Shown one piece after another: positions 13,045 to 22,530 of a DNA stretch of 64,000 nucleotides. The notes beneath the pieces were generated by a model that worked only from the letters and a program-made list of their open reading frames with translations, was not told the origin of the DNA and made no database searches. The position numbers were made by a program, and so were the translations under genes. This DNA is from Phorcus lineatus (taxonomy: Eukaryota > Mollusca > Gastropoda > Trochida > Trochidae). Each line of letters opens with the position of its first letter. The first letter of the stretch is position 1. The stretch is taken from assembly GCA_921293015.1 (NCBI GenBank), contig OV121092.1, forward strand, positions 4,966,001-5,030,000. Direction: 5' to 3'.

Positions 13045-13521
13045 TTAAAGAGCTACTCCGTGATTTTCATAACATATTATTTACCTTTGATACGAACCTA
13101 AATGTCATATGTGGTGATATAAAATCAAAACATCTTAACTTTTCATGTCCAAAAGACATATATATGACAAATACTGGTTTTCCATGAAAATCTAAAAACA
13201 GCTTTATAAATGAACAGAAGTGAAGATATCATGTCCAGTATAGTTGGATACTAATCATATATCCTAACAAACACTATCAACTCCTAACTGCTCTCCTGGC
13301 TGCTTTAGATAAGTCTCTAAAATTACGTTTGACTATTTGACGCGCGCCACTGTCCGGTTTCCAATCATAATTGCGACGTTCAACCTTCATATTGTCACTG
13401 TAAAAAACCAACAAGCTTTAAAATGTTTCTGTTTTGTAACAGTCGATACTTCGCGATCAAATGACACCATTGATTGAGTTTGGCATATATGACTCCAACA
13501 ACTCACGGAGTGGCTCTTTAA
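13045..13521. mobile_element. TTAA-flanked miniature element, complete
   Basis: Bounded by TTAA at both ends; just inside are inverted repeats AGAGCTACTCCGTGA / TCACGGAGTGGCTCT. About 477 bp and non-coding. The TTAA target suggests a piggyBac-type mover, though the ends do not start CCC. The same start recurs at 63849. Internal sequence GCGCGCCA...GTCCGGTTT...ATCATAA recurs at 15540-15600, 15985-16040 and, inverted, 62535-62590. Confidence 0.7.
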
Positions 13522-14176
13522 GCTTCTTTTGTTTACGGTGGGAAATGTATAGTGTATAAGTGAATACCACAGCCGCTAGACATTCAGAGTCTTGCGCCTG
13601 TGGTGAATATTTTCCTGTGGTAGAGTCAGACTCAACTAAACCAGAAATAGGAATTTTATATGAAAACCTTTCTTCTTGCAAAATATTAGATAAAATAACC
13701 CATTGCAATTTGAATGCCTGAAAAGGTAAAGTGGAACTGGAAAGTCATACCATTTAAAAGTTGAAATGTATCCATCCAAAATAAAGTTTACACTGTGTAA
13801 AACATATCGATGTATTATTAGTAATGTTACCCAAAACATATATTCATGAGCAGCTGGTGTTAAAAATGGAGGCCTTACAAGAGTTTCTTAATCTTCAGAA
13901 TTATATACCATTATTACACATGTTCAAAACATGATTGGTAGGGTAATATGTATGTTTTTAACATTATATCAACTTTATTCTTACAAGAGAACCTGTTTTC
14001 AAAGCAGCAAAGAAAAATGTTAAATGTAAATCCGAACATTAATCTTTAGGAGGCCGATTTAAAGAATTTTCGGAATTCACATTTTGAAAAATACACTTAA
14101 AAAGGGAGAGATATTAAGAAAATTACATCGAGTCAGGAAAGGCTACATTGTACAAATCCAGATGACAATCTGCCCT

Positions 14177-14194
14177 CCCCCCCCCCCCCCCCCC
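14177..14194. repeat. poly-C tract (18)
   Basis: Uninterrupted cytosines, the first of three such tracts around the cytokine-like gene. Confidence 0.95.
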
Positions 14195-14789
14195 AACTAT
14201 CACCACATTATATATGTTTGATATAATGACACAGTGGACAGGATAAAACTAAATGGTAAACGTTTTAATTCATAGATACTTTTTTAAAAATTCAGATTAA
14301 AATGACAATGAATTACCAATAATAAAATATAAAACAAAGGACATCAGTTTGATTACACTTACATACTTACATATCACGTTTCAAAACAACTTACCAGTTT
14401 ACAGTATATTTTGAATAATAATTTGATACACACACAAAAATCTAAAATATGAATGAATGTCATTTTGAAACCCAATGCAAAAATACAAAATATCACCAAA
14501 AAATCAATGATTGCCTTCATATAACTTTTTTCATTGGTTGATATCAAATATATCATCTATTTAGATTAATCATTGGATTCTAAAACCGCAAAACTAGTAT
14601 ATTTTCGAAAATATAAAACATATTCATATTTCCATAAATTCGATTTCATCTGAAAAGAGTCGTTCCACGTATGACTATTTTTACCGGGATGAATGAAATG
14701 TTTAATCAGTGACGCGATCCGATTAATTTTTAACTTCAGTTGTATGTTAGATTTTGAGCCCATCCGAGGTTTGACACGCCTGGTCTTTT

Positions 14790-14860
14790 GTCCGCTAAAC
14801 CGGAAGTCGGAAACAGCTGACGTGACTGTTTCTCTCAAATCACGCAACATGTCGTGTCGT
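14790..14860. promoter_or_regulatory. GC-richer patch with ETS- and CRE-like sites
   Basis: CCGGAAGT at 14800 (ETS core) and TGACGTGA at 14818 (CRE-like) lie within a locally GC-rich stretch about 370 bp upstream of the TATA box at 15171. Both strands carry open frames here (14693-14893 plus, 14566-14850 minus), neither recognisable. It may be an upstream control region or a remnant of an unrelated element. Confidence 0.25.
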
Positions 14861-15170
14861 TTAGTTTTCTATACATCTACTCTTACTAAGTAGGGAAACT
14901 TTAATCAGAGAACACCTAACAGTGTATTAACTTTCGTTTTCTGAGATTCTTTTGTCCAAAAATTAAATCACATCAATCATACACCCACTTAAACAAATTT
15001 CTCAAAGACAACGGTAAACTTGTGAAGGCCAGGTGATAAATTAAATGTCAATCAGGATACATTTATGTTTTCTATTGGCCTTATCATTTATATACAAATA
15101 AATGTGATCATCAAATCGGGTTTTGTGGACAGTAATTGCTGAGTTTCAGTCCTGGAAGATTATCAGATAG

Positions 15171-15205
15171 TATAAATACGATGTCCCGTACAAACAATTT
15201 CATCA
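15171..15205 (+). promoter_or_regulatory. TATA box and probable start region of the cytokine-like gene
   Basis: TATAAATA at 15171-15178 is followed 25-30 bp later by a pyrimidine-rich initiator-like TTTCATCATT near 15198-15207, and by the proposed ATG at 15258, which leaves a 5' UTR of about 50-60 nt. A TATA-driven promoter is common for inducible cytokine genes. The start site itself is inferred. Confidence 0.4.
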
Positions 15206-15257
15206 TTATTATCAAATTGATAGTAGTTTGATTAACAGCAACACCTTGTCAGTCGGA

Positions 15258-15261
15258 ATGG
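15258..15261 (+). CDS. proposed exon 1 (ATGG) of the cytokine-like gene
   Basis: ATG at 15258-15260 is followed by one G and a good donor GTATGT at 15262. One nucleotide left over (phase 1) exactly fits the acceptor at 16580, making GCT (Ala) across the junction and the start M-A-S-P-F-C. A TATA box lies about 87 bp upstream. The alternative start is ATG at 16565, in frame with exon 2 and needing no first exon; it would add MNYFPA in place of MA. Confidence 0.45.
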
Positions 15262-17925
15262 GTATGTACTGTGAATTCTTAATGGGGTGAAATATATAAG
15301 TACACCTAATGACAATTGAAATATAATTTATTCAATAGGAGAAAATATTAATGAAATTCAAAGCATTTAAAGATTGCCTTCTTAAAGGCAATAAGACACC
15401 ATAATTTCTTTCTAACTATTGCACATGTACAGGTAATGCATTTCCATATAACCGACCGTGGATTTGGGGAATAAAGTATATTAGTTAATTGTTATTTGTC
15501 ATTGTGTCTACTGTAAATAATATTAAAAAATTCGTTTGAGTCATTGATGGGCGCTTTTGTCCGGTTTTCGATCATAAAGCACGATTTTAATCTTTTTATT
15601 GTTATTATGCTGAATAGTATTAGCATGGTAATTTTCGGGAACACCCGATACTCCCCTGTGATATACCCCCACAAATGTTACACAGAGTATGTTTTATGAT
15701 TTCTTGTATTATGTGGCCTAAAGAAAGAGGTCAAAGAGAAAAAATAAGAGACAAAATTCCATATTTCGGGAGCTAAGTTCGTATCAACCTTTTTAACCGA
15801 CGTCTCATTAATGAAATGTCAAAATTATTATATTTTCTTGTTGACAATGATAAACGAAAAACAACCATGTAAATTTCAGGAAGTCGAAATTCTTTGTCTG
15901 ATTGTATGTAAAACATGTAGATTAGCTAAATGAACTACTAAACACCAATATTTTCATTTGTGTCTGCTGTAAATTAGTTTCCAAACTTACGTTTGAGTCA
16001 TTGCCGCGCGCCATCGTCCAGTTTTAGATCATAAATCACGACTTTAACCTGGTTATTGTCTCTAAACTGAATTAATAAGCACTAGGATACTGATTTTCAA
16101 AAATAACCACTTTCGATAAAATAACACCATTTATGAACTTTGACATATTTGACTCCAACAACATATTCTATTACCCTTTTAAGCCAACAACATACTTTTG
16201 CAAAAGCGACTAACATGTAGTATTGCATTATTCATCCTGCTACATCAGCGTTTTGGAATCCGGTCAGCTCCTTCAAAATATCCGGATCTCTTTCGGGCCA
16301 ATTCCCTCGTATCGCTAGCTATCTAACCAACTAATGAGACGACTCGCACCCAGCAACAGCGGCACAACCCGGGTAAAATTCAGTTGTATTCAAGCAAGTA
16401 TACGTAGCGTCAAGCCCATTGGATAACGACATTTCATTGGCTGAAAAAATAACAGGTGAGCATAGCAACGAATATCAAGATGTCACCCAGAGGAATTTAG
16501 CCCGAAAGAGATCAGGGTATTTGGAAGGAGCTTAGCGGATTCAAAAACGCTGATGTAGCAGGATATGAACTATTTTCCAGCTTCACCCTTCTGTATCATT
16601 ACTCTGCTGGTTCTCCTCACGCCCCTCCCCAGCGAGTCGCGACTCCAGAGAGATCCGTGTTTCCCCTGTACGAACCAGAGAGTGCATCTCCACCCACTCA
16701 ACGTGTCCTCACATCTCAACCTCTTCATCCAGACATTGCAGGCTACTAGCGATTGGATGTCAAACACCTTGGAGGAATTGGTTTGTTAACATACATTGTA
16801 CAGTTTCGGATCATAAGAACGGGGATTTAACACCCCGACCTCCCCCGATTCTTTTGGGGATTTTTTTGTTTTTGTTAATTGTTAACGCAATAAGGGAAAA
16901 AAAGTGCTCCCCCCCCCCCCCCCCCCCCCCCCCCCCAACCACCACTGAGGTTAAAGTTGTGTGAGTGTTTTCATGAATAGCTCAATGTTCTAACTTTGCG
17001 TCGTTGTTGCTTTATAACATTCTGGAGAAACGTTCGTAAAATCTCAATATCCTGGTTGATCATGACTTTTAGAAACAATTGTATTAATTGCATTGAATTA
17101 ACAACAGCATTTTCACTAAGATGTCAGATCTTACATATTGTACATTACGTGCAAACACTGAAATAACAACCCAACAACAATTTCTTCACGGAAGGTTATT
17201 TTCATAAACATTCCGTCACATTTGGTCAAATCTTTCCCATTTCAGACAAGACCACACCCTTCTGGATGCGACTTGGAGATGAGTGACGAAGAGTACCTTG
17301 ATATAATATTTCCACAGCATTGTTCAGGAAACAGACTGGTAATAAATCATACGATTCTCTCTAATGCTTTATTCGAGGAAGTTTATGACATTGAGTGTTC
17401 AGTATGTAAGATTCAATATATATCTCTAACCAGTACAATAACATTCAAATCAGATTGCATGGATTCGAAACCCGACCTGCTTCGGGAATGTGACGAAATC
17501 CAAGTCCAAATTAGATGATGCTATTGATAAAAATACTTTAACAATATGATTTTCTCAATTTTAAGGTCGACTATCTACAAACAGCATATCAAGTTCTTTA
17601 CGAGGCTGCAAACAATATCACGATGGCAAATGAGGTCATCGCCAACCATCTCCGTCTCAGAGACATTTCCAGACCCGGCACGCACCTGCTGACCCCACTG
17701 TGTTACCTGTGGGAGTCTATGGCCAGCTTGGGTCACTACCCCACCTGTCCCCCCTGTAACACCCAGCTTCCTCCAGGGGTGAACAGTGGGTTGACAAACA
17801 GGTGTAACTATGTGTTCATCTCCTACAGACGCGCTTTGATGGTAGCTGAGCGTGTCGTGGCCCACTTACATAGACCCGTTGTACAGTCGAGCAATCGTCA
17901 GTGTTACAATAATGCTTTGTGGTGA
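15258..17925 (+). CDS. putative secreted four-helix (class I cytokine-like) protein, 4 exons
   Basis: Proposed join 15258-15261, 16581-16780, 17246-17338, 17566-17925, giving 218 residues. Seen: every intron starts GT and ends AG, the frame stays open, and intron phases are 1-0-0. Residues 1-21 look like a signal peptide (hydrophobic IITLLVLLTPLP, then SES). Helix-prone stretches lie at about 41-66, 100-131, 137-155 and 178-201. N-glycosylation motifs are NVS (42-44) and NIT (116-118). Mature cysteines are 28, 31, 76, 94, 145, 160, 163, 179 and 212. Known: LIF, IL-6, G-CSF and growth hormone have a tiny first coding exon ending in phase 1 and later phase-0 introns. Inference: an extracellular ligand of the long-chain helical cytokine type. 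The B-C-D order, with NIT in helix B, cysteines after helix C and a final YRRALMVAERVVAHL helix, recalls LIF. No specific orthologue is recognised. The exons are well supported; the family call is moderate and exon 1 is the weakest part. Confidence 0.6.
15360..16190. mobile_element. two partial copies of TTAA-type miniature elements
   Basis: 15530-15600 and 15970-16050 both contain the ATTCGTTTGAGTCATTG / ACGTTTGAGTCATTG block followed by a GCGC and GTCC-GTTTT motif. The second copy ends ACTCCAACAAC...CCCTTTTAAG near 16185, the counterpart of the TTAAAGGGACAC end of the inverted copy at 62390. They lie in intron 1 of the cytokine-like gene. Confidence 0.5.
16234..16564. mobile_element. miniature inverted-repeat element in intron 1, abutting exon 2
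   Basis: A ~331-bp element with ~65-bp imperfect terminal inverted repeats. The left end begins ATCCTGCTACATCAGCG and the right end closes with the complement CGCTGATGTAGCAGGAT. It has no coding capacity. Its right end stops one base before the ATG at 16565 and 16 bp before the exon 2 acceptor AG. A 60-bp relative made almost only of the two ends lies at 51496-51556 (CTGCTACATAAGCGTAT ... ACGCTGATGTAG). The superfamily is not clear; the flanking duplication may be only 2 bp. Confidence 0.75.
16581..16780 (+). CDS. exon 2 of the cytokine-like gene: signal peptide and helix A
   Basis: Acceptor tattttccag ends at 16580; donor GTTTGT starts at 16781 (weak but valid). It encodes the rest of the signal peptide, the CFPC pair (residues 28-31) and an amphipathic stretch LNLFIQTLQATSDWMSNTL (47-65) that suits helix A. 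The exon is 200 nt and ends in phase 0. It is GC-richer than the surroundings, as expected of coding sequence. The antisense frame (16570-16767) is also open but has no other support. Confidence 0.65.
16909..16936. repeat. poly-C tract (28) in intron 2 of the cytokine-like gene
   Basis: 28 consecutive cytosines, 130 bp after exon 2. Such a tract is expected to vary in length and can form a G-quadruplex on the other strand. Confidence 0.95.
17246..17338 (+). CDS. exon 3 of the cytokine-like gene: A-B connection
   Basis: 31 codons between acceptor cccatttcag and donor GTAATA, phase 0 at both ends. It encodes a loop with two cysteines (76, 94) and the acidic stretch EMSDEEYLDIIFP. The frame stays open into the intron to 17518, so the donor choice rests on the GTAATA site and on phase agreement with the next exon. 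Confidence 0.6.
17566..17925 (+). CDS. exon 4 of the cytokine-like gene: helices B, C and D, stop codon
   Basis: Acceptor ctcaattttaag ends at 17565 and TGA is at 17923-17925: 119 codons. It starts VDYLQTAYQVLYEAANNIT (helix B), continues with GTHLLTPLCYLWESMASLG (helix C), a cysteine- and proline-rich loop containing TCPPC, and CNYVFISYRRALMVAERVV (helix D). Third-position GC is clearly higher than in flanking DNA. The opposite strand is open over 17575-17865, a shadow of this bias. Confidence 0.7.
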   Translation, partial: VDYLQTAYQVLYEAANNITMANEVIANHLRLRDISRPGTHLLTPLCYLWESMASLGHYPTCPPCNTQLPPGVNSGLTNRCNYVFISYRRALMVAERVVAHLHRPVVQSSNRQCYNNALW

Positions 17926-18497
17926 TTGAAAGGGACATTTTCAGAATGGAAGAAATACACTATACAATGATATGTGAAAAGGAATGTATCATCTATATTA
18001 CGAGGCAATACATTTCTTTTGATTATTATAATTTGTAAAATAGTGAGCTGACGTTCACGTTTTGTTTTGATTTTTCACGTCACTTTGCTTTGTTGCCGAT
18101 ATTAAATGATAACACGCTGTTTTTATGATGTCATCGAATATGTGAATTACATGTGATCAAATCGAAGATATTATTTCACTGCTTATATTTTTGCTCGATG
18201 AAAAGACTGCCAAATAATGATACGGTCTTATGACATTAAATTAATAACTATTTCAAAAGACATCATGCCTACCTCAGATATTGACATTAGACGGGACATG
18301 TTAATCTGACGATGACTACAACAACAACTATGCAACAAATGTCCTCAAAGAGTTCACTATGATGCTTTCAAACCACTATCATTTGTACTTATACTCTTTA
18401 TTCATTTAACATCAGCTCTTGAAAATGTCATGAATGTTTAAAGATCATTGTTCATGGAACGACTGTTCACCAAAATATGTAGAAAGGTAATGAATGT

Positions 18498-18503
18498 AAT
18501 AAA
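18498..18503 (+). promoter_or_regulatory. candidate polyadenylation signal of the cytokine-like gene
   Basis: AATAAA lies 573 bases after the stop codon at 17925. It is the first canonical hexamer I find downstream. The intervening AT-rich 3' UTR has scattered ATTTA but no clustered AU-rich instability element. Confidence 0.35.
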
Positions 18504-18763
18504 CTATGTTTCGACTCGGATGTGTTTACATTGTTTCTGAATGCATTCTCTAAAAATGTTTAAAAACGATTTTATCGTTTGTGACATATAAGAAAGGAGC
18601 CTCACAGAAATATTCCAATCAGTGAAGATGACCTCAAAACTTCCTTCTCAAGAGTTTATTTTGAGGTCAAAATACTATTACCGACAGTCTGGGTGTTGGA
18701 CTAGATTAAACCAGTCATTGAATATTAACAATTCCCTTTTGTAGTGGATTTAGTTAACCAAAT

Positions 18764-18787
18764 CCCCCCCCCCCCCCCCCCCCCCCC
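18764..18787. repeat. poly-C tract (24)
   Basis: 24 consecutive cytosines about 260 bp beyond the proposed polyadenylation signal of the cytokine-like gene. The surrounding 18504-19229 holds nothing else that I recognise. Confidence 0.95.
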
Positions 18788-19229
18788 AAAAAAGTTTTTC
18801 ATGAATTTTTAAAGTTATTTTCTTAAAATATGAATTAACAAAGGAGTCCTGTACCTTTCTTGGTCTTAGAGCTGAAGCAGGGAAATAACATAATCTTATT
18901 AAAAAAAAACCAAATGAACTACAACCAATTCCAAGACTATAAAGCAAACAAAAGGCGTCCTTAAGCAAACGTAATGGAATTAAGCTTTAATTTAATTATC
19001 AATTTCCGAAATACTTAAATGCAAAGACAGATTTCGCTTGATACGTTAATGACATGTTTGCCGCTCCGAGGATAAATAAATGTTTATTAGGGAAAATTCG
19101 AAGAAATTAATTCGTTAAAAGTGTGCTACAATCCCTTTAAAAAGGCTCCGTTAATTTTTCGCTCTAAGGTCTTGTTTACGAAATATATCATGGTATCTAT
19201 TGGAAACTCTTTGAGTGCGTTTCCCAACC

Positions 19230-19812
19230 GACATACTGAGAGCAGACGGTGGCGCAAGTTTTGAATTTATCGTATAGAATGGACAACGTGGTCGAACAAA
19301 GATATAAAGATATTCATTGTCAAGAGTGTTCAGCTAGTTTGACGTCTTCCAAATATCTGATAACGTATTCAACATTTAAATTTGATTTTATGCCAGAAAC
19401 GTATTTGCGAGTGCTACCCTCGCTTTATCTATATATATTATCTATTTATGACTAAATTCCGTTGTGGTATTGCTTGTTTTAGGATACAACTATATAGAAG
19501 ATCAAAAAGTGCAGATATTGCTATTGCTATGTGCCTTCATTGTAAAAATAATAAATTAGAAAATGAATACCATGTATTACTAGATTGTCCATTCTATAAT
19601 GATGTTAGAATTAATTATATATCATGTTGTTATCACACTAATTCCAATCATGATAAATTCATAAGTTTATTGAATTCAAAATCAGCTAATATCTTATTGC
19701 GCCTAGCTGTCAATTGTTAAAAAGTTTAACTAATGTCAAGGCGCTCCAGAATGTATGCTACTATGTATGTCAATGAACTATTGGCCTCATGGCCATTCAT
19801 ACACAAAAAATC
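19230..19812 (+). mobile_element. LINE 3' end, CR1/L2/Jockey-like, degraded
   Basis: Translation in two frames shows the C-terminal region of a non-LTR retrotransposon protein: FKFDFMPETYLRVLP, then TKFRCG and a zinc-knuckle-like CLHCKNNKLENEYHVLLDCP followed by FYNDVR. A frame change is needed between 19450 and 19460, and the arginine-rich stretch has decayed. The 3' tail includes a CTGT repeat near 19820. Confidence 0.75.
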
Positions 19813-19879
19813 GGTCTGTCTGTCTGTCTGCCTGACAATGTGGTCCGCTTTTATGGCACTGTAATCAATGATATTATTT

Positions 19880-20440
19880 AACAGAGATTATTAGAGATCA
19901 AAGACGCATTTTATCAAAGTTTAGATGTGGTAACCTCCCCTTAGCAATTGAGACAGGAAGATACTCCAAGCCTCCTACCCCACTAAACGATAGAGTATGC
20001 CAGTTCTGCGCAGCTACAAGTCCCACGGTGGAAGATGAAACGCATTTCCTTATTGATTGCACATTTTACTCGGATTTAAGATACAAATTATTTACAGAAG
20101 CTGAACGTGACGCCCCAGGTTTTATCTATATGGATAGGGCTTATAAACTTACTTATATTCTTAACCACAACCATTTACAACCACTTTTAGCTTTTACCCT
20201 TTTACAAATGTATAAAAGAAGAAACTTTTACGTATGAGACTTAACACAAATATTTATTTTTGATAACATATATGTAAATATCTTTTTTACAGTTTATTTA
20301 TACAAATATGTTTTATAACTGTATTTTACGTGTCTCATAAGCCAATGTGGCTGGGCATTTACTCTTAATCTGTGATTATATATTGTACCAATGTGATGAG
20401 TTTTATGCGTGACACGCAAATAAAATATTTATCTCTTTAA
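19880..20440 (+). mobile_element. second LINE 3' end, different subfamily
   Basis: The frame reads ILSKFRCGNLPLAIETGRYS, CQFCAATSPTVEDETHFLID, CTFYSDLRYKLF and ends RRNFYV-stop at 20237. The hallmark IETGRY, a C-x2-C and an H-x4-C knuckle are all present. The 3' UTR ends with AATAAAATATTTATC near 20430. It is better preserved than the copy directly upstream. Confidence 0.8.
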
Positions 20441-20887
20441 CATCGTCTTGGTCTTCGGGCACGAAAAACACTGATTTATCATTTTCAAATGTTCTTTGAC
20501 TTTATTTCATAAGAGATGAATCCGTATTCGACATCATTTATGTGTTTGAGTTTGTAACATAACAATTTTTCTGCAATTTAATAAATACGTCATCAAGTTA
20601 TTGAAATATGAAATAAAGACATACCGCGACAAATAATTTATGCAAATGTTTACACTCTAAATCTATATGAAAATTTCATGTATGAACGCATGAATATACA
20701 TGCATGTCGATCAATCCGGGTCACTATACGAGTAACTATGTCGCGCAATGGTATATTTGGAACACATTTGATATAAGGTATAATTATATAAGCTTTTTTG
20801 CAATGACAATGTTTAACCCGCCAGATACCGTATCTCTTCTAACCTTGTAAGTCCATATCTTGTTATGAGGACGCGTACATTTTACAA

Positions 20888-20965
20888 TATACATACATAC
20901 ATACATACATACAAACAAACAAACATACATACAAACATACATACATGCATATATATATATATATA

Positions 20966-21005
<40 letters not shown>

Positions 21006-21335
21006 CATACAAACATACATACATACATACATACAAACACACATACATACATACAAACATACATACATACATGCATATATATATACATACATACATACAT
21101 GCACATACATACATATATACACACATACATACATGCATATATATATATATACACATACATACATACATACACATATATATACATACATACACACACATAC
21201 ATACACACACATACACGCATACACACATACATACATGTACATACACATACAAACATACATACATACATACATACATTCACAAATACATACATACATGTAT
21301 ATACATACATACACATACATACATACGTCAAATAT
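20888..21335. repeat. TACA/ATAC tetranucleotide array with AT runs
   Basis: About 450 bp of ATAC units with CACA and ATAT interruptions. It gives long open frames of Tyr-Ile-His or Cys-Met-Tyr on both strands and in all phases; none is a gene. Confidence 0.95.
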
Positions 21336-22239
21336 ACACACATTTAATCAAGTGCTATGAAACTTGTGAACGGTATTGAATATACCTCGCTTACGCTCGT
21401 TTGATATAAAACCATTCAATCGTTTCACTAAAACTGTATGACACAAGATGCCGTTAAATATCAGAACATCAAATAGGTAAATGATGATTCATATCAATAT
21501 TGTTGTCTTGTATTTAGACCAAAAAATAACGGTGTATGCACAAAAATGGCATCAAATGTTACCACGTCGTTCATGTCACTGCTGAAGAAGACTCATGCGT
21601 GTATTTTATTATGATATATTTATCTTTAACTGATAGTTTATTAATATCACCCTTCTTTCGCGCATATGATTTATGAGAACAATGTTGACATGGAAAATTG
21701 TGCCCCAGGTCTGACCGTGTTTATCTGTATGTTAATTTGTTTTACAAATCATTTGAGCATTAAAAAAACTCCAAAATCGTTCATTTAACAAACACACCCA
21801 AGTAAATACACATCCAACTATAAGTAAATTGATAAAATAATTTTTAAAGACATTAAACAACCCCTAGTAATCGATCTAATGAAGTTAAATATGTGTTGAC
21901 ACTATTAACTGTTGCATTGTGTTTTAAAAGTATGTAAAGATGTTCAGATAAATTTAAGGCGTGCTAATTACACGTATATCAATTTCATTATATAACTCGA
22001 TCTTAACATGTGTCATGAAACGAATAAACACAGCTGTTTCACACATGGGCGAGTTTAATCTGTAACGTAAACACATTTGAATTTGAACCAAGAAAATAGC
22101 ACAATGCATACATATATCTAATCAATATATACTCCATTGTCACGTGACCTAGCTAACAATGGCATGCCAGGCGTGTTCGGCATATGCAGATTATGATAAT
22201 GCCTCTAATGATCACAAATAACAACCGTGATATGGAATG
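21336..22239. other. gene-free spacer before the SH3BP5 promoter
   Basis: AT-rich, with no supported exon, repeat or RNA gene. Confidence 0.5.
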
Positions 22240-22473
22240 TTCACGGGGCTGTAGAAAGCACGCTCCATTGTGTCAACGTGGGTCGGAGAACCGAGAGTAG
22301 GTCAAAGTTTACGTTATATCACAGGTCAGAGTTGAAGGGTCACAGCGCCGTGTCGTCTCGGGGTTGAGCGAATGCTTGCTCGCTTGAAAAGAACGGCGGG
22401 TTAAAAACACATCCGGATTGTAACCCATGAATCGGGAAGATTTCGGATTTTGGATAACATTTTGGTTGCAGAC
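22240..22473 (+). promoter_or_regulatory. probable SH3BP5 upstream promoter and 5' UTR
   Basis: GC- and CpG-enriched compared with the AT-rich flanks, with no TATA box at a suitable place. It contains several AGGTCA-type half sites (aggtcaaag near 22299, aggtcagag near 22323, gggtcac near 22336). The transcription start cannot be placed. A 115-codon open frame on the minus strand (22309-22656) overlaps this stretch and exon 1 and looks like a by-product of base composition. Confidence 0.4.
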
Positions 22474-22530
22474 ATGGAAGAAGGACACGGTGAAATGGAT
22501 AGTAACGAGGACTTGGACCCGAGAATTCAG
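22474..22530 (+). CDS. SH3BP5: SH3BP5 exon 1 (long isoform start)
   Basis: 19 codons beginning MEEGHGEMDSNED and ending LDPRIQ, then donor GTAGGA at 22531, phase 0. The acidic start and DPRIQ match the vertebrate protein just before its first helix. An out-of-frame ATG precedes it at 22428. The surrounding 22220-22480 is CpG-richer than the window average, as expected near a promoter. Confidence 0.9.

Noticed and set aside
17575-17865. 96-codon minus-strand frame
   Set aside because: Shadow of exon 4 of the cytokine-like gene.
20784-21379. Several 130-185-codon open frames on both strands
   Set aside because: They are produced by the ATAC/ACAT tetranucleotide array and consist of repeated Tyr, Ile, His, Met and Cys.
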